From the NCBI RefSeq assembly GCF_002288925.2, contig NW_022098067.1, forward strand, positions 14,099 to 78,098: a stretch of 64,000 nucleotides of DNA, written 5' to 3'. Positions 1 through 10,875 of this stretch are shown in pieces. This DNA comes from Delphinapterus leucas. Taxonomy: Eukaryota > Chordata > Mammalia > Artiodactyla > Monodontidae. A program made the position numbers and the translations under genes. Numbering within the stretch: position 1 is the stretch's first letter; the number at the start of each line of letters is the position of its first letter. The notes beneath the pieces are model-generated. The model saw only the letters and a program-made list of their open reading frames with translations. It searched no databases and was not told where the DNA came from.

Positions 1-240
1 GAACACCATTGCATCTTGGTGGGTAATGACAAAACTTTTACCAGGAATTTCACTCATAATATTACCTAACCAAACTTGGGTCTGCTAGCCTGCTGTGCAG
101 CAAAGCCAGTCTACTGACACCAGGTTGAGGTGAAGGAGTCCAGCATTTACTGTAGGGCATCAAATAGGGAGAACAGACAGCTTATGCTCAAAAGACCAGA
201 AATCCCAGGTGGCTTTCAAGGGAGGGTTTGTTTTTTTTTT
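1..240. repeat. Left half of an unclassified older repeat
   Basis: The text AAGGGAGGGTTT at 218-229 recurs as AAGGGGAGGGTTT at 772-784. This suggests that one older sequence, 1-230 continued by 773-1380, was split by the L1 and SINE pieces between. It feels like an old LTR or LINE-derived repeat but I cannot name it. No gene is supported. Confidence 0.35.
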
Positions 241-300
241 AAAGCATTATATATAATTCCTTCTCTCCTTTATTTATTTATTTATTTATTTATTTATTTT

Positions 301-493
301 TGCGGTACTTGGGCCTCTCACTGTTGTGGCCTCTCCCATTGTGGAGCACAGGCTCTGGACGCGCAGGCTCAGCGGCCATGGCTCACGGGCCCAGCCGCTC
401 CGCGGCGTGTGGGATCTTCCCGGACCAGGGCACGAACCTGTGTCCCCTGCATCGGCAGGTGGACTCTCAACCACTGGGCCACCAGGGAAGCCC
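301..493 (-). mobile_element. CHR-type SINE 1
   Basis: The tRNA-derived SINE is reversed. Its tail appears as a TTTA-repeat run at about 271-300 and its 5' end is the complement of GGGCTTCCCTGGTGGCCCAG near 493. The B-box text TTCGTGCCC is present in complement. Short flanking repeats of the type tctcctttattt occur on both sides (264-275 and 495-506). Confidence 0.93.
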
Positions 494-564
494 TCTCCTT
501 TATTTTTATAGGCAAAATACTTTAGATGATCCTAAAATATTTTTCCCATTTTGATTTTTTTTTA

Positions 565-775
565 ACGTTTTTATTGGAGTATAATTGCTTTATAATCGTG
601 TGTTAGTATCTGCTTTATAACGAAGTGAATCAGTTATACATATACATACATCCCCATATCTCTTCCCTCTTGAGTCTCCCTCCCTCCCACCCTCCCTATC
701 CCACCCTTCTAGCTGGTCACAAAGCACCCAGCTGATCTCCCTGTGCTATGCCACTCCTTCCTAACTATCTAAAGG
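565..775 (-). mobile_element. L1 3' UTR fragment
   Basis: TTTTTATTGGAGTATAATTG followed by the TATACATATACATAC tract and CTCCCTCCCACCCTCCCTAT block is the reversed 3' end of an artiodactyl-type L1. A near copy occurs at 36505-36840. Confidence 0.88.
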
Positions 776-1380
776 GGAGGGTTTTTAAAGGCAACATTTG
801 GGATGAGGGTTGCAGCTCATGGACTGTCTTCTCATTGGTTTGTGGTGAGGTAACAGGGTGATGTTTTGGAAATCTGAATCATCAGCCTTCTGGTTCCAAC
901 TAGTCTAGGGTCTGTGTGATTGTGGTCCACATGTAGTCAGCATCCTCCACCTGGGTGGGGTTCTTAGTTTCTGCAGAACAGCCCAAAGGTGTACATCAAG
1001 TTGTTATACTGTTTAAGCTATCATTACTCGCTTGCTTGACCGCTTTTCCTTTGTTTCTCTATTCCCTCACTTCCCTAATTAGTAACTGCTTGAGTCTGCT
1101 CTTTGGAACCCAAGGAAGGCCTAGAAGACTAAAGCCTTTTACTACAAAAAAGAAATGGGGGACACTGAGGGGCTCTTGTACCTGGGAGGGGCCTGCAGGG
1201 TACTGCTTGGTTTCAGTCCCCCCTTTTCTCTGATACTTCTTAATTCTGAGAGGACCAGGGGCAGAATGAGAAAGAGAATAAAGGTTTGGTTAGAGAGGTT
1301 AATCATCACCTTGGCAGGGGAGCTCGGTTTTAGGGGGACTCAGTTTCAATAATAAAGTCTAATAATGATCTCCTCTGTGT
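773..1380. repeat. Right half of the unclassified older repeat
   Basis: Continues the sequence interrupted at 230. It contains short open frames but no recognisable protein. Confidence 0.35.
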
Positions 1381-1678
1381 GTGTGTGAGCAGGCTCAAGA
1401 CTCCCATAACAATTCTTCTCTCATGTAAGAATAGAGTTCTAGCTGTGACTTCAGGAAATATGCATAATCTGCATCTAGTTCTGTTACAGTTTGGATTTGT
1501 GTAATATGGAAGAAAATAGCAACTTGTTGGCTATTTTCTGTTTTCTTTGCAGGTATCCATTGATGAAGGGATATACAGACTCCTCAGCTGGCTCTTAAAA
1601 TTGTGTTCTTTTCATTACTTATTTTGTAAATACATATTAGAAATCCCATGTAAGGGTTTTTTTTGTTTGTTTTGTTTT

Positions 1679-1877
1679 GTTTTTTTGCAGTACGCGGGAC
1701 TCACCATTGAGGCCTCTCCCGTTGCGGAGCACAGGCTCCGGACGTGCAGGCTCAGCGGCCATGGCTCACGGGCCCAGCCACTCCGCGGAATATGGGATCC
1801 TTCCGGACCGGGGCACGAACCCATGTCCCCTGCATCGGCAGGGGGACTCTCAACCACTGCACCACCAGGGAAGCCCC
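1679..1877 (-). mobile_element. CHR-type SINE 2
   Basis: Reversed copy of the same roughly 200-bp SINE, with its A-rich tail read as the T-rich run 1657-1687 and its 5' end at GGGAAGCCCC near 1877. It lies about 125 bp before the FOLH1-like exon 3. Confidence 0.93.
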
Positions 1878-2002
1878 CACTTTGCTTTTTTAATGTATAA
1901 CACCTCAAAGTATTTTTTAATGTAAATCAGCCTTATTTGGTTGTTGATTTAAGATAAAGTCTGACTAAAAATTTCTAACCACTTTCAATTTTTGTTCAAC
2001 AG

Positions 2003-2189
2003 TAATTTTACACGGATACCACATTTAGCTGGAACAGAACAAAACTTTCAGCTTGCAAAGCAAATTCAATCTCAGTGGAAAGAATTTGGCCTGGATTCTG
2101 TTGAGTTATCCCATTATGATGTCCTGTTGTCCTATCCAAATAAGACTCATCCCAACTACATCTGAATAATTGATGAAGATGGAAATGAG
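2003..2189 (+). pseudogene. FOLH1: FOLH1-like exon 3 with premature stop
   Basis: The 187-bp block is bounded by CAG at its 5' end and GTAAAA at its 3' end. It translates as [20 protein letters not shown], then [20 protein letters not shown] and [13 protein letters not shown], then a stop, then IIDEDGNE. This matches glutamate carboxypeptidase II (FOLH1/PSMA) exon 3 more closely than its paralogue NAALAD2, judging by residues such as [14 protein letters not shown]. The stop is TGA at 2163-2165, where a serine TCA is expected. Intron-exon structure is kept, so this is a duplicated or decayed genomic copy and not a retrocopy. FOLH1 is a membrane zinc peptidase that cleaves NAAG and folate polyglutamates; this fragment cannot encode it. 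Confidence 0.88.
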
Positions 2190-4730
2190 GTAAAAAGAAA
2201 GAAAGAAAAAATAAGCCCCCCTGGTCTACTATTTCAAAATACCTTATGTGAAAGAATGTCCTCTACCATGTCCAAATACTGATAGAAATCAATATTGACA
2301 CTTGTGAAGGATGCCTTTTATAATCTTATTACTGGTGCCAACTCTTTCTTATGATGTTTGAATTTATGTGATGTTGGAAAGATTCTGAAAAATTGATGTT
2401 TGATGACATTTGCTATTTTCTATGTTTTAGTATTGTACACTAATATAAAATATGATATATTAGTAAACTTCTAAGCAAGTAAATTGATACATTTTTGAAA
2501 GGTTCGGACTATAAAAGATCATGCATAGATTTGAAGATGCTAGAAAATTCAGAGAAGTGCTGTTTGAGCTAGCAGGTTTTTATTGGTACTTAATGATTAA
2601 ATCTCATATGATCATGTGTTCAGCTCTGTGCCCAGAAGTTGGGTGTGGGCATTTGGAAGGAGGAGAATTTGGAGAGAAGTACTATAGAATTATATCTACA
2701 CTAAAGAATTTACAATCTTCTTTGCTAGTTAGGGCACTTGGGAAAGAAGATAATACAAGTAATTGAGGTATTTCTTATCACGATATATATTCAATATGAA
2801 AGCTCATAAAATATAATTCAATATTCATCCCTATTTGCCTTACAGCTACCATATTTAAAGTAGCCCCTTTTACTCTGGATAGCTTCTTTCAGTCCTTTGG
2901 TTAGCTGGGCCTTCTAAATTGCATATAGCTTCAGATATGTCCAGTTTGATCAGTCAACTAAAAATGTCCTGTGATTTAAGTATATATAAATTTTTAATCA
3001 CCTCCCCTTATTGACTGATGAATCAGCCTCTTCTTAATGATTAATATGTTGTTTTACAGTCAGTGATGTAATCCCATGCTAAATTTCCTAATATGAGTTG
3101 AAAGTTTCCATATTCACTATTTTCAATTATATTAGTTAATACAGTTTAACTTTTAAAAATATTATCAAACTATTTCAAAATTTTAAAAGTATTTTTAAGG
3201 TAGGTATGGGGAATACTGATATACTTCCTATGGTCCCATAACCTTTATTAAATAAGCGGGGGCATATCTATATAATTAAGTATTAAGGGATCTTTAAATG
3301 TATATTTAGGAAGATTATTTAATGATATAATAAAATATTGGTAATGTTAAAAAAATACACATACTTAAACCAAATTTGATGTATCAAATTTGGCAATTGT
3401 GTGCAATGAGGAAAATAGCAAACTTTCAATTCTCTTCTTTTTTCCTTGCTCTTCACTTGCAATTTTGACTGTACCTTTGCTTTTATTTCATTTCATTGTT
3501 TGTTTTTGCTATTATAAGCACTTATGAAATTTCTAAAGCCTGTCACTTAATGTAAACCTATCTTGTAGAAGTTTCATTTTGGAGATTTTCCTGAATGGTG
3601 TTAGCTGCCAAAAGCTTATTAACTTTTTTGGAAGTTATATCATTAAATCATTTTTATTTTTACCCAAGTTTTACCTGCACATAAAGAAATCACACAGTTC
3701 TCCAAAGGGCCCCTCTATATCCCCCTTCCCTGAGGCAATCACTGTTCAACACTGAGTTGATTGTTTTGGTATTTACTTCTGTTTCTTTAAATGACATGCT
3801 TGCATTGCTTGTGTTTCAGATTCAGGCCTTATCTTTTGACCTTGTGAAGTTCAGCTCTATTCTCACCCCAACTACAAATGCTCTTTTACTGTGTCCCCAT
3901 CTCCCAGTTTAATTATTATGACTATTCATAGCCAAGCTATGTGGTAAACTGCAAACTTTTGCTTTACTGCATGACACAGAGGAGTTCCCCTTCCCACAGG
4001 CAAGAAGTATGATTAACATTTTATAGATTCTGCAAGAAATATTTTTAATACTATATGCATTATTTTATCTTTGTTTACGTAAGGATAACGTGCCATATGG
4101 ATTGAACTATATATATTGCCTTTTTTATGTCACAAAAAGTAAATAGAAATTTGTAAACCAAAATTATTTTAGTTATACTCAGAATACATAATTTGAGGCT
4201 ATATTAGTGAATTTTGTGTAGTGAGCAGTGCTCACTGGTGTATTGTCTACCTTTGATAAAGTCACCCAAAAGACTCTTTTCCGTCACCTTAAGAAACTTT
4301 TCCTAGTTGTTAGAATAACTCATAAACTTGATGTAAAATCCACCTGCTCAGTGGTGTTGTAAAATTGAAGATTACCGTAAAGGCAAATGAAGTGAGATAA
4401 GCTTGAGTACTTCCTTGGCTGAAAGACTTGCTGATTGGGTGACTTTTTCTCTAGATGGATTTTTATTGCACTTTAGTATAGTTTTTCTTATAATCTTTCC
4501 CAGTGACTCAGGTGCATTTGTACCCTATGTGGACCACAGAAAAATTATGGGAAAGATGGAAGATATGGGAATTTTTGAAGAGTAGTAGTTGATTTGGTTT
4601 CATTTTAGGTTCTATCAGCATCAGAAGTAGGTAACTGGTGCTCTAGTCAGTACAATATAATGTCAGCTCAGAGTCACTCCCCATCTCCCACAACCCTTTG
4701 CATTACTGCACGGACCAGGACTTATAGTTT
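2190..4730. other. Intron-like AT-rich sequence, nothing recognised
   Basis: AT-rich DNA between the FOLH1-like exons. No exon, RNA gene or clear repeat was seen. Confidence 0.5.
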
Positions 4731-4734
4731 AACA

Positions 4735-6290
4735 TGAAAAATGAGTGGTGATAGCAGGTGTCCTTGACTTGAATGTTTTTAATGTTTCACCTTAATTTTG
4801 ATATTTGTATCAGGTTACGTTAATTCACTTCCTTTCCAAGTTTACTAAGACTTTTTGTCATGGATTTATGTTGAATTTTATCAGCACTTTTTTTCTTTTT
4901 TTTGGATATCTATTGAGATGAGCGTATAATTTTTCTTTTTCACAATGATAATTATATTAAATGATATTCTAATATTAGACTAATGTTACATTTTTGAAAT
5001 TCGTAATATTAGTCAGTAGTAGAGTTTTCAACTCATATATCTATATATATTCAGTTTATATTCATAGCATGTTTGGCCTGTATTTCTGCAATTTGGGGTA
5101 TAATTTCTAGACTAGACTTGCCTTATAAAATGAGCTGAGTTTTTAATCTCTGAAATAGGTTGTGTTATACTTAAACAATCTTTTACTTTCATCTTTCAAA
5201 CTCAAAGGAAAACCAGTTGGTTTTGATACTTTGTTTTGTGGGAGATTTTAAAGTACTGATTCAATTTTTTTTATTGTTACAGGACTATTTATATTTTAAA
5301 AACTGCATCCTTATGTCAGTTTTAATAAATTTTTTAAAATGCATTTTTCCATTTCATCTAAGTTTTCAATTATTGGCATAGTTCTTCCTAGTATTTTCTT
5401 ATTATCTTCTTGAATCTGTGCGACATCTATAGATATGACTTTTTTTCAACTCTTAATATTATTTATTTGTGCTTACCTTATATATTTTTCTTATTGACAT
5501 TGACAGAGATATGTCAATTTTACCTGTATTTTCAAAGAATAAACCTTCAGCTTTGGCAATCATTTCTTGTATATATGTTTTATGTTTCATTAATTCTTTT
5601 CTTACTTAACATAATATCCTCTTTTACCTTCCTGGTGTCTATTTTGCGGTTCTTTGTAACATTTTCAGTTGAATACTTAATTTATTGATGTTCAAGCTTT
5701 CTTCTTTTCTAATATGAGTATTTGAAACCATAAATTTCCTTCTAAGAGCCACTTCAACTAGATCTCACGAGTTTGGAGAAGTGTTTTAGTTATCATTAAT
5801 ATCTTAATATTTTGTAAGTTCTATGTTTTCATCTTTGAGCCTTGGAGCTATTTAGGGGTATTTTTAAAATTCCAAATTTAAAAGTTATTCCACTATCGGT
5901 TTGATCTGATTTTCTAACTTAACTACATTGTGAGCAGATAATGTGGATTGTATGACACTAGTCATTTGGCAGTTGTTGAGGCTTCCTTTATAGCCTATTA
6001 TGTGGTCAATTTTTATAAATGTTCTGTGTTTATTTGAAAAAATTGTATTCAGTTGTTGAGTTTAATGATCTTATATTTGTTCATTAGTTCAAGTTTGTTA
6101 ATTGTTTGGCTAAAATCGCCTTTATCCTTGATGTAGTCTTATTTTGTCTGCAATCTTTATTAATTGCTGGGAAAGGAATGTTAGATTATCTCACTATAGT
6201 GGTGGATTATTTTTATTTCCCTTTGGAATTCTGTCAGTTTCTTCTTCCTGTAGCTTGGAGCTCTCTTTTAGAGGTAGTGGTTTGGAACCT
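4735..6290 (-). mobile_element. Old L1 ORF2 fragment between the FOLH1-like exons
   Basis: T-rich plus-strand text such as ATCTATTGAGATGAGCGTAT and the following block match reversed L1 ORF2. It is strongly diverged and has no long open frame. It sits in the intron between the two FOLH1-like exons. Confidence 0.72.
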
Positions 6291-6695
6291 AAAAAAAAAT
6301 TGATTCCTATTTAACAATGTCAGTGATACACTTAAAAGATTATATTATATTTGGTTCAAAGTGAATTTAACATTAATTTGCTCCCAAGTAATTATCTTAG
6401 CATTTTTATAAGTGACTAAGAATATTGTACGCTGTTATTTTTATTTGGGAATTAAAGTTTTCCTTCTAAATCAAAAGGTAGTGCTTATACATCTTTTAAG
6501 GGCCTCTAAGTTTATTCATCTCAAGAAATCCTCATAGCCTCTAGCACAGTGCTGGCTCTTTGATCTGTATCTTTAAAATACCAAAGGCTTCATAACCATC
6601 TACTGACAGAAAGAGATAGTACACATTTCCTTGTTTGGTTATAGTAATGAAACTTTACCTGATTTGCCTCTGATTATTATATTTTGTTTCTCTAG

Positions 6696-6794
6696 ATTTT
6701 CAACACATCATTATTTGAACCACCTTCTCCAGGATATGAAAATGTTTCAGATGTTCCACCTTTTAGTGCCTTTTCTCCACAAGGTATGCCAGAG
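6696..6794 (+). pseudogene. FOLH1: FOLH1-like exon 4, one codon short
   Basis: The 99-bp block follows a TCTAG acceptor and precedes GTAAAA. It translates as [20 protein letters not shown], then [13 protein letters not shown]. This is the next FOLH1 exon after the one at 2003-2189, in the same orientation 4.5 kb away. One codon is missing relative to human FOLH1 (SDIVPP becomes SDVPP). Exon 5, which should continue with GDLVYVNYARTEDFF, was not found downstream in the window, and no exon 2 was seen upstream. It therefore looks like a small remnant carrying only these two exons, though distant or badly decayed exons could have been missed by eye. Confidence 0.87.
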
Positions 6795-7495
6795 GTAAAA
6801 ATGCATGCAATAAAATAAAACTAACAAAGAGAACTTCCTTATACATACAAGCAATAATTAAAGAGGTATTAAGAAGGTTTTTGATGTAATCCAAATTCAT
6901 CTTTTTTTACATTTAAGAAATAGAATTTCTTAGTAATAAAAAGGAATACATACTATTTTGTGTTCATAGTGTTTTTTAAGATAATAAAATTTACTACACT
7001 GAGATGGAGAAATCCAAAATGTACATTTATGGACTTTTGACAAATGGCATACACCTGTGTAATTCAAACCCCATCAGCATATAGAATACTACTATCACTT
7101 CAGAAAGTACTTTTAAGCCCCTTGTCAATCAACTCCGCTCACTATCAAGGCAATCATTCTTCTGATTTTTTTTTGCCACCTTTGATTAGTTTTGCCTATA
7201 CTAGAAATTCATATAGATAGAATTGATAGCATGTAATCGTTTGTGTCTATTTTCTTTCACTAAGCATAGGGTCTGTGAAATTCACCTGTTTTGCATTTAT
7301 CAGTAGATTGTTCCTTTTTATTGCCAAGTAATTTCCATGTTTAGAAAATACTACATATTTTAGTAACCACTGTATAACTTGGATTAATTTTCAGAGAACT
7401 TGAATGAGAATTTGAAATTGTTGCCATTTTCAAGTGAAGAGTACGAATGTCCTTTTTAGAAAATGTTATGTGGTTTACTCAATAAAGCAGTGTGG

Positions 7496-7703
7496 GGGCT
7501 TCCCTGGTGGCGCAGTGGTTGAGAGTCCGCCTGCCGATGCAGGGGACACGGGTTCGTGCCCCGGTCCGGGAAGATCCCACGTGCCGCGGAGCGGCTAGGC
7601 CCGTGAGCCATGGCCCCTGAGCCTGCGCGTCCGGAGCCTGTGCTCTGCAACAGGAGAGGCCACAACAGTGAGAGGCCCACGTACCGCAAAAAAAAAAAAA
7701 AAA
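7496..7703 (+). mobile_element. CHR-type SINE 3
   Basis: Forward copy starting GGGGCTTCCCTGGTGGCGCA with A box (TGGCGCAGTGG) and B box (GGTTCGTGCCC), ending in a 16-A tail. An L1 3' fragment follows directly. Confidence 0.94.
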
Positions 7704-7709
7704 TGATGA

Positions 7710-8013
7710 AAGAGTCTCATAGAAACAGTGAATAAACTGGTGGTTGCCAGAGAGGAGGGGGAGGGGCTTTGGACCAAATAGGTGCAGGGGATTAAGAGGT
7801 ACAAAACTTCCAGATAGAAAATAAATGTCAAGGGGATACAATGTACAGCATATGAATTATAGCCAATAATATTTTAATAACTTTGTATGGTGAGAGATGG
7901 TTACTAGACTTATCATGGTGATCAATTCATAGTGTATATAAATGTCAAATCATTATGTTATACACCTGAAACTAATATAATATTATATGTCAACCATACT
8001 TCAATTTAAAAAA
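7710..8013 (+). mobile_element. L1 3' fragment
   Basis: Text such as AAACTGGTGGTTGCCAGAGA and TTATACACCTGAAACTAATA with a terminal A-run is the 3' UTR of an older L1 in forward orientation. SINE 3 sits at its left edge. Confidence 0.75.
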
Positions 8014-8813
8014 AAGGAATGCAATGGCATATTGTCTCATAGAGATAAAACTTTTAAATGTAAAATTTATATTTAATTGACCTATAAAATTTTAACCAGT
8101 TTTGCGTTTATTAGCAAAATCACTTCAATATTCCTATTTGCACATATATATTCTCCAAAATCTCTTACTAGTACACTCATTAATTAATTGAATAAACAAA
8201 TTCTTTGACATATGTTTATTTTATGTTTGTTTGAGAGTCATAATTTTACCTTTTAGAAAATTATAGTTTGGCAGTTTGGGAGGTTACACTGAGAAGCCCA
8301 AGTGGGCTGTCTTGGCAAAGTATCAAGTAATCCGCATTTCTGGAGAAGCTCACTAATGTTTATATAACCTGGACACATACTTCCTTGGCCTCCACAGTGA
8401 ATTCCAAGTAACGATAGAATTTTAGCTTTGCTTACTCTGTTTCTCTAGTTTTTCTTCTCTGTCTACTGATTTTTTTTTCTGACTTTCCCATAGTCAACAA
8501 TATATTCCCAAGTGGTTGCAACAGTGACTGGAAATTTGGTTTTATAGCATAACCATTTGATGATGTTTCTAGATGATGCAGATGAATTCTCTGTTGTGTG
8601 AGAAACAACAGAGAAACTGATTGGTTAGTCTTTTTTGTTTGTTTTTCTGTTCATCTATATTTTCGTGAGCTCACATCAATTCAGAATTTTGTGCCCCCTG
8701 GGAAAGAGGATAACTCTTTAAGATCGAGACCGGTTTGTCTTTGTATTTCTGTGTTTATCCTCGACTGGGCTGAGGTGTGAGACCGAAGCCATAAGTTCAC
8801 ACTCTTCCCATCC

Positions 8814-9834
8814 TTATTTCTTCTTTCCTTCATAATGTGCAGCAGCAGGTAGAGAGATCTCTTGAAGGTTACTCCAAAGCCCATGGAAGTGAATGTTGTG
8901 GTAAACCTCGGGCTCTGCTGATGGGGGCCGGGCCATCTAGGAGCAACGTCGGCACCAGGCTCGGTCACCTCTCTACCACTTGTGGCGGCTAAGTACAGAC
9001 AGAACACAGGTAGCTCCCCAGGAGGAAGCTCAGCACCACAACAAACCCCAACAAGAAGACAATCCTTGGGAAGGTCAGGAACAGGTGCTGAATAAGAAAG
9101 ACAGTGTCAACAACCTGCAAGTGTCCAAGGTCATCAACTTAAGTCACCAGGTACAAGTCAGACACCACCAACTGGACCAGAAACAGTGCTCTCCACAGCC
9201 GTGGTGGCAGCTTAGGCTGTCACCATCAAGAGAAAGAAGAGGAAGTACCTGGTGTTCCAGGCCCCAATGCAGTTGTTCACCCACACACAGTGATGGTCAA
9301 ACTGATGTACACACCAGTTATACATGCTGCAGTGCTTGGATCATGCTGGCTTCCTTAAATCACATGTGGAGCGCTTCACGTTCTTTGGGAACATCACTTC
9401 ATCGAATTCATAAACTTGAAGAAACAGTAATTCGTTTGCTTTTGTTATGGTACCAGGGTTGGTTACACAACTTAGGGCAAAAACAAACAAACAAAACAGG
9501 TTTACAACCAGCAGCAGATAAGGCAGAAAAAGGTAATACAAGGAGAACTCCAGCTCTTGACAAAGGCAAAATATTTCCCAGGTGTATTTGGCATAAACTA
9601 TCCCTTGCAAGATGAGATGCAGGATAACGAAGGTGTGGTTCCATGTATGAAAGTGGTAATGAAGCAATCTTACTATGGCTGTCCAAAGGCATTCTGGAAT
9701 CATACAGGAAAAAGAATCTGTGCTCCTCCTCTGACCAGGCCTTTCAAGCAATGGGTTTTTGAGCAGATGCAGATTGTAACAACACCAATCAGCACCAAAG
9801 CCAGGTAGAACAAGAAGAGAACCAGAAAGTCCAT
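8814..9834 (-). pseudogene. ZDHHC4: ZDHHC4 processed pseudogene (coding part)
   Basis: Read on the minus strand, this intronless stretch matches the palmitoyltransferase ZDHHC4 from Met-Asp-Phe-Leu-Val-Leu (ATG at 9832-9834) to a stop near 8814-8816. Recognisable pieces include CMIPECLW, TKANELLFLQVYEFDEVMFP, KNVKRSTCDLRKPA, and the catalytic DHHC at 9287-9298 followed by [10 protein letters not shown]. The frame is broken by inserted bases just before the FSCMIPECL block near 9705-9715, by a nonsense codon after LRKPA near 9341, and by later shifts. Loss of all introns marks it as an L1-mediated retrocopy. The 5' UTR probably extends rightward past 9834, where a hAT element interrupts the flank at 10022. 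A poly(T) stretch near 8631-8647 may be its poly(A) tail. Confidence 0.88.
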
Positions 9835-10021
9835 CCTGGGGGAGGTGATTCAGGGTCCCCAGCCTACATATATCTTTTGTTTGGATAGTTTTCAGCTGGT
9901 AGCTCTGGCATTCCTCCTCCAAACATTCACAGAGAATTCAAATGGTGTCTCCTCTTGTGCAGTGGCATCCGCCTGGCACAACAGGTGGCACCCAAAGCTG
10001 CAGGACATGGTTCCTCTAAGA

Positions 10022-10259
10022 CAGCGGTCCCTAACGTTTTGGCACCAGGGGCCAGTTTCGTGGAAGACAATTTTTCCACCGACAGTGGGGGAGTGGTTCA
10101 GGAGGTAATGCGAGTGATGGTTCAGGTGGTGATGTGAGCAATGGGGAGCGGCAGATGAAGCTCCACTCACTCGCCCACTGCTCACCTCCTGCTGTCCGGC
10201 CTGGTTCCTAACAGGCCACGGCCTGGTACTGGTCTGCGGCCAAGGGTTGGGGACCTCTG
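10022..10259. mobile_element. Non-autonomous hAT DNA transposon
   Basis: The 238-bp element has imperfect terminal inverted repeats: CAGCGGTCCCTAAC at the left and the complement of CAGAGGTCCCCAACC at the right. It is flanked by 8-bp direct repeats, ctctaaga (10014-10021) and ctctcgga (10260-10267), matching at six of eight positions. An 8-bp duplication is the hallmark of the hAT superfamily. The internal text (GGCACCAGGGGCCAGTTTCG and similar) resembles a common mammalian hAT-type repeat whose exact family name I cannot fix. It has no coding capacity. It appears to lie inside the upstream part of the ZDHHC4 retrocopy. Confidence 0.8.
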
Positions 10260-10383
10260 CTCTCGGATGCTGGATCTGGCACCGGGATCCTTACATAATC
10301 TTAATATGTCCCAAATTCACAGAAAATGAGAAAAGTAGTTTTAATATAGTAAATGTATTATTTTTTTAAATTCTTTTTTACAG

Positions 10384-10432
10384 ATACTATTAACTCAGAA
10401 ACATCTTAAGAATTTAAGTTCACATAATAACG
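10384..10432 (+). other. Orphan exon-like block
   Basis: A strong pyrimidine tract ending TTTTTTACAG is followed by 49 bases that stay open in one frame (ILLTQKHLKNLSSHNN) and then a perfect CG/GTAAGT donor. I do not recognise the peptide. It lies on the same strand as the FOLH1-like exons but does not match FOLH1. It may be a chance arrangement or an exon of an unrelated decayed gene. Confidence 0.2.
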
Positions 10433-10599
10433 GTAAGTCTCTGGCAAATCAGAATGGTTTAATAATCTTGGTTTTATGAAAAAAGCTAAGTCTTCTCTGA
10501 TTTATTAGTGTTAAGTATAATACAAGTATACACTTTATTTTATTTTAAAATAAGAAGTGAGTTTGTTTTCTCATGAACATACTAGTTAATTTGTACTTC

Positions 10600-10875
10600 C
10601 TCAGTGAGCCCGTCCCTGACTTAGAACACTTCAAGTTAAGAACTACACCTTAACCCCTGATTCCCAATTGCCTGACACTGCCTTACAAGTATTTTTCCTA
10701 TAGAACTTATCATCTTCTAACATACTATATAATTTAATCACTTATTATGTCTACTGTTTATTGCCTGTCTTTCTCAGGCACATGGGAAGCTCCATGAGGG
10801 CAAGGGCTTTTGTTTCATTTGCTGGCATAATCCAAGAGCCAAGTAGATGCTCAATAAATATTTTTGAATAAATTA
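10600..10875 (+). repeat. L2 LINE 3' fragment
   Basis: TGAGCCCGTCCCTGACTTAG near the start and AGCTCCATGAGGGCAAGGGC followed by GCTCAATAAATATTTTTGAA at the end fit an L2 tail. Confidence 0.72.

Noticed and set aside
300..554. Overlapping open frames of 60-120 codons around 300, 1600, 7500, 12000, 32600, 38100 and 42600 with similar peptides
   Set aside because: They are translations of the CHR-type SINE in its various frames, not genes.
7496..7570. tRNA gene signal (A and B boxes)
   Set aside because: The boxes are the tRNA-derived head of a SINE; no complete cloverleaf tRNA gene is present here or in the other copies.
9341..9922. A 193-codon minus-strand frame with hydrophobic segments
   Set aside because: Only part of it follows ZDHHC4; the first third is out of frame with the parent, so it is a retropseudogene fragment.
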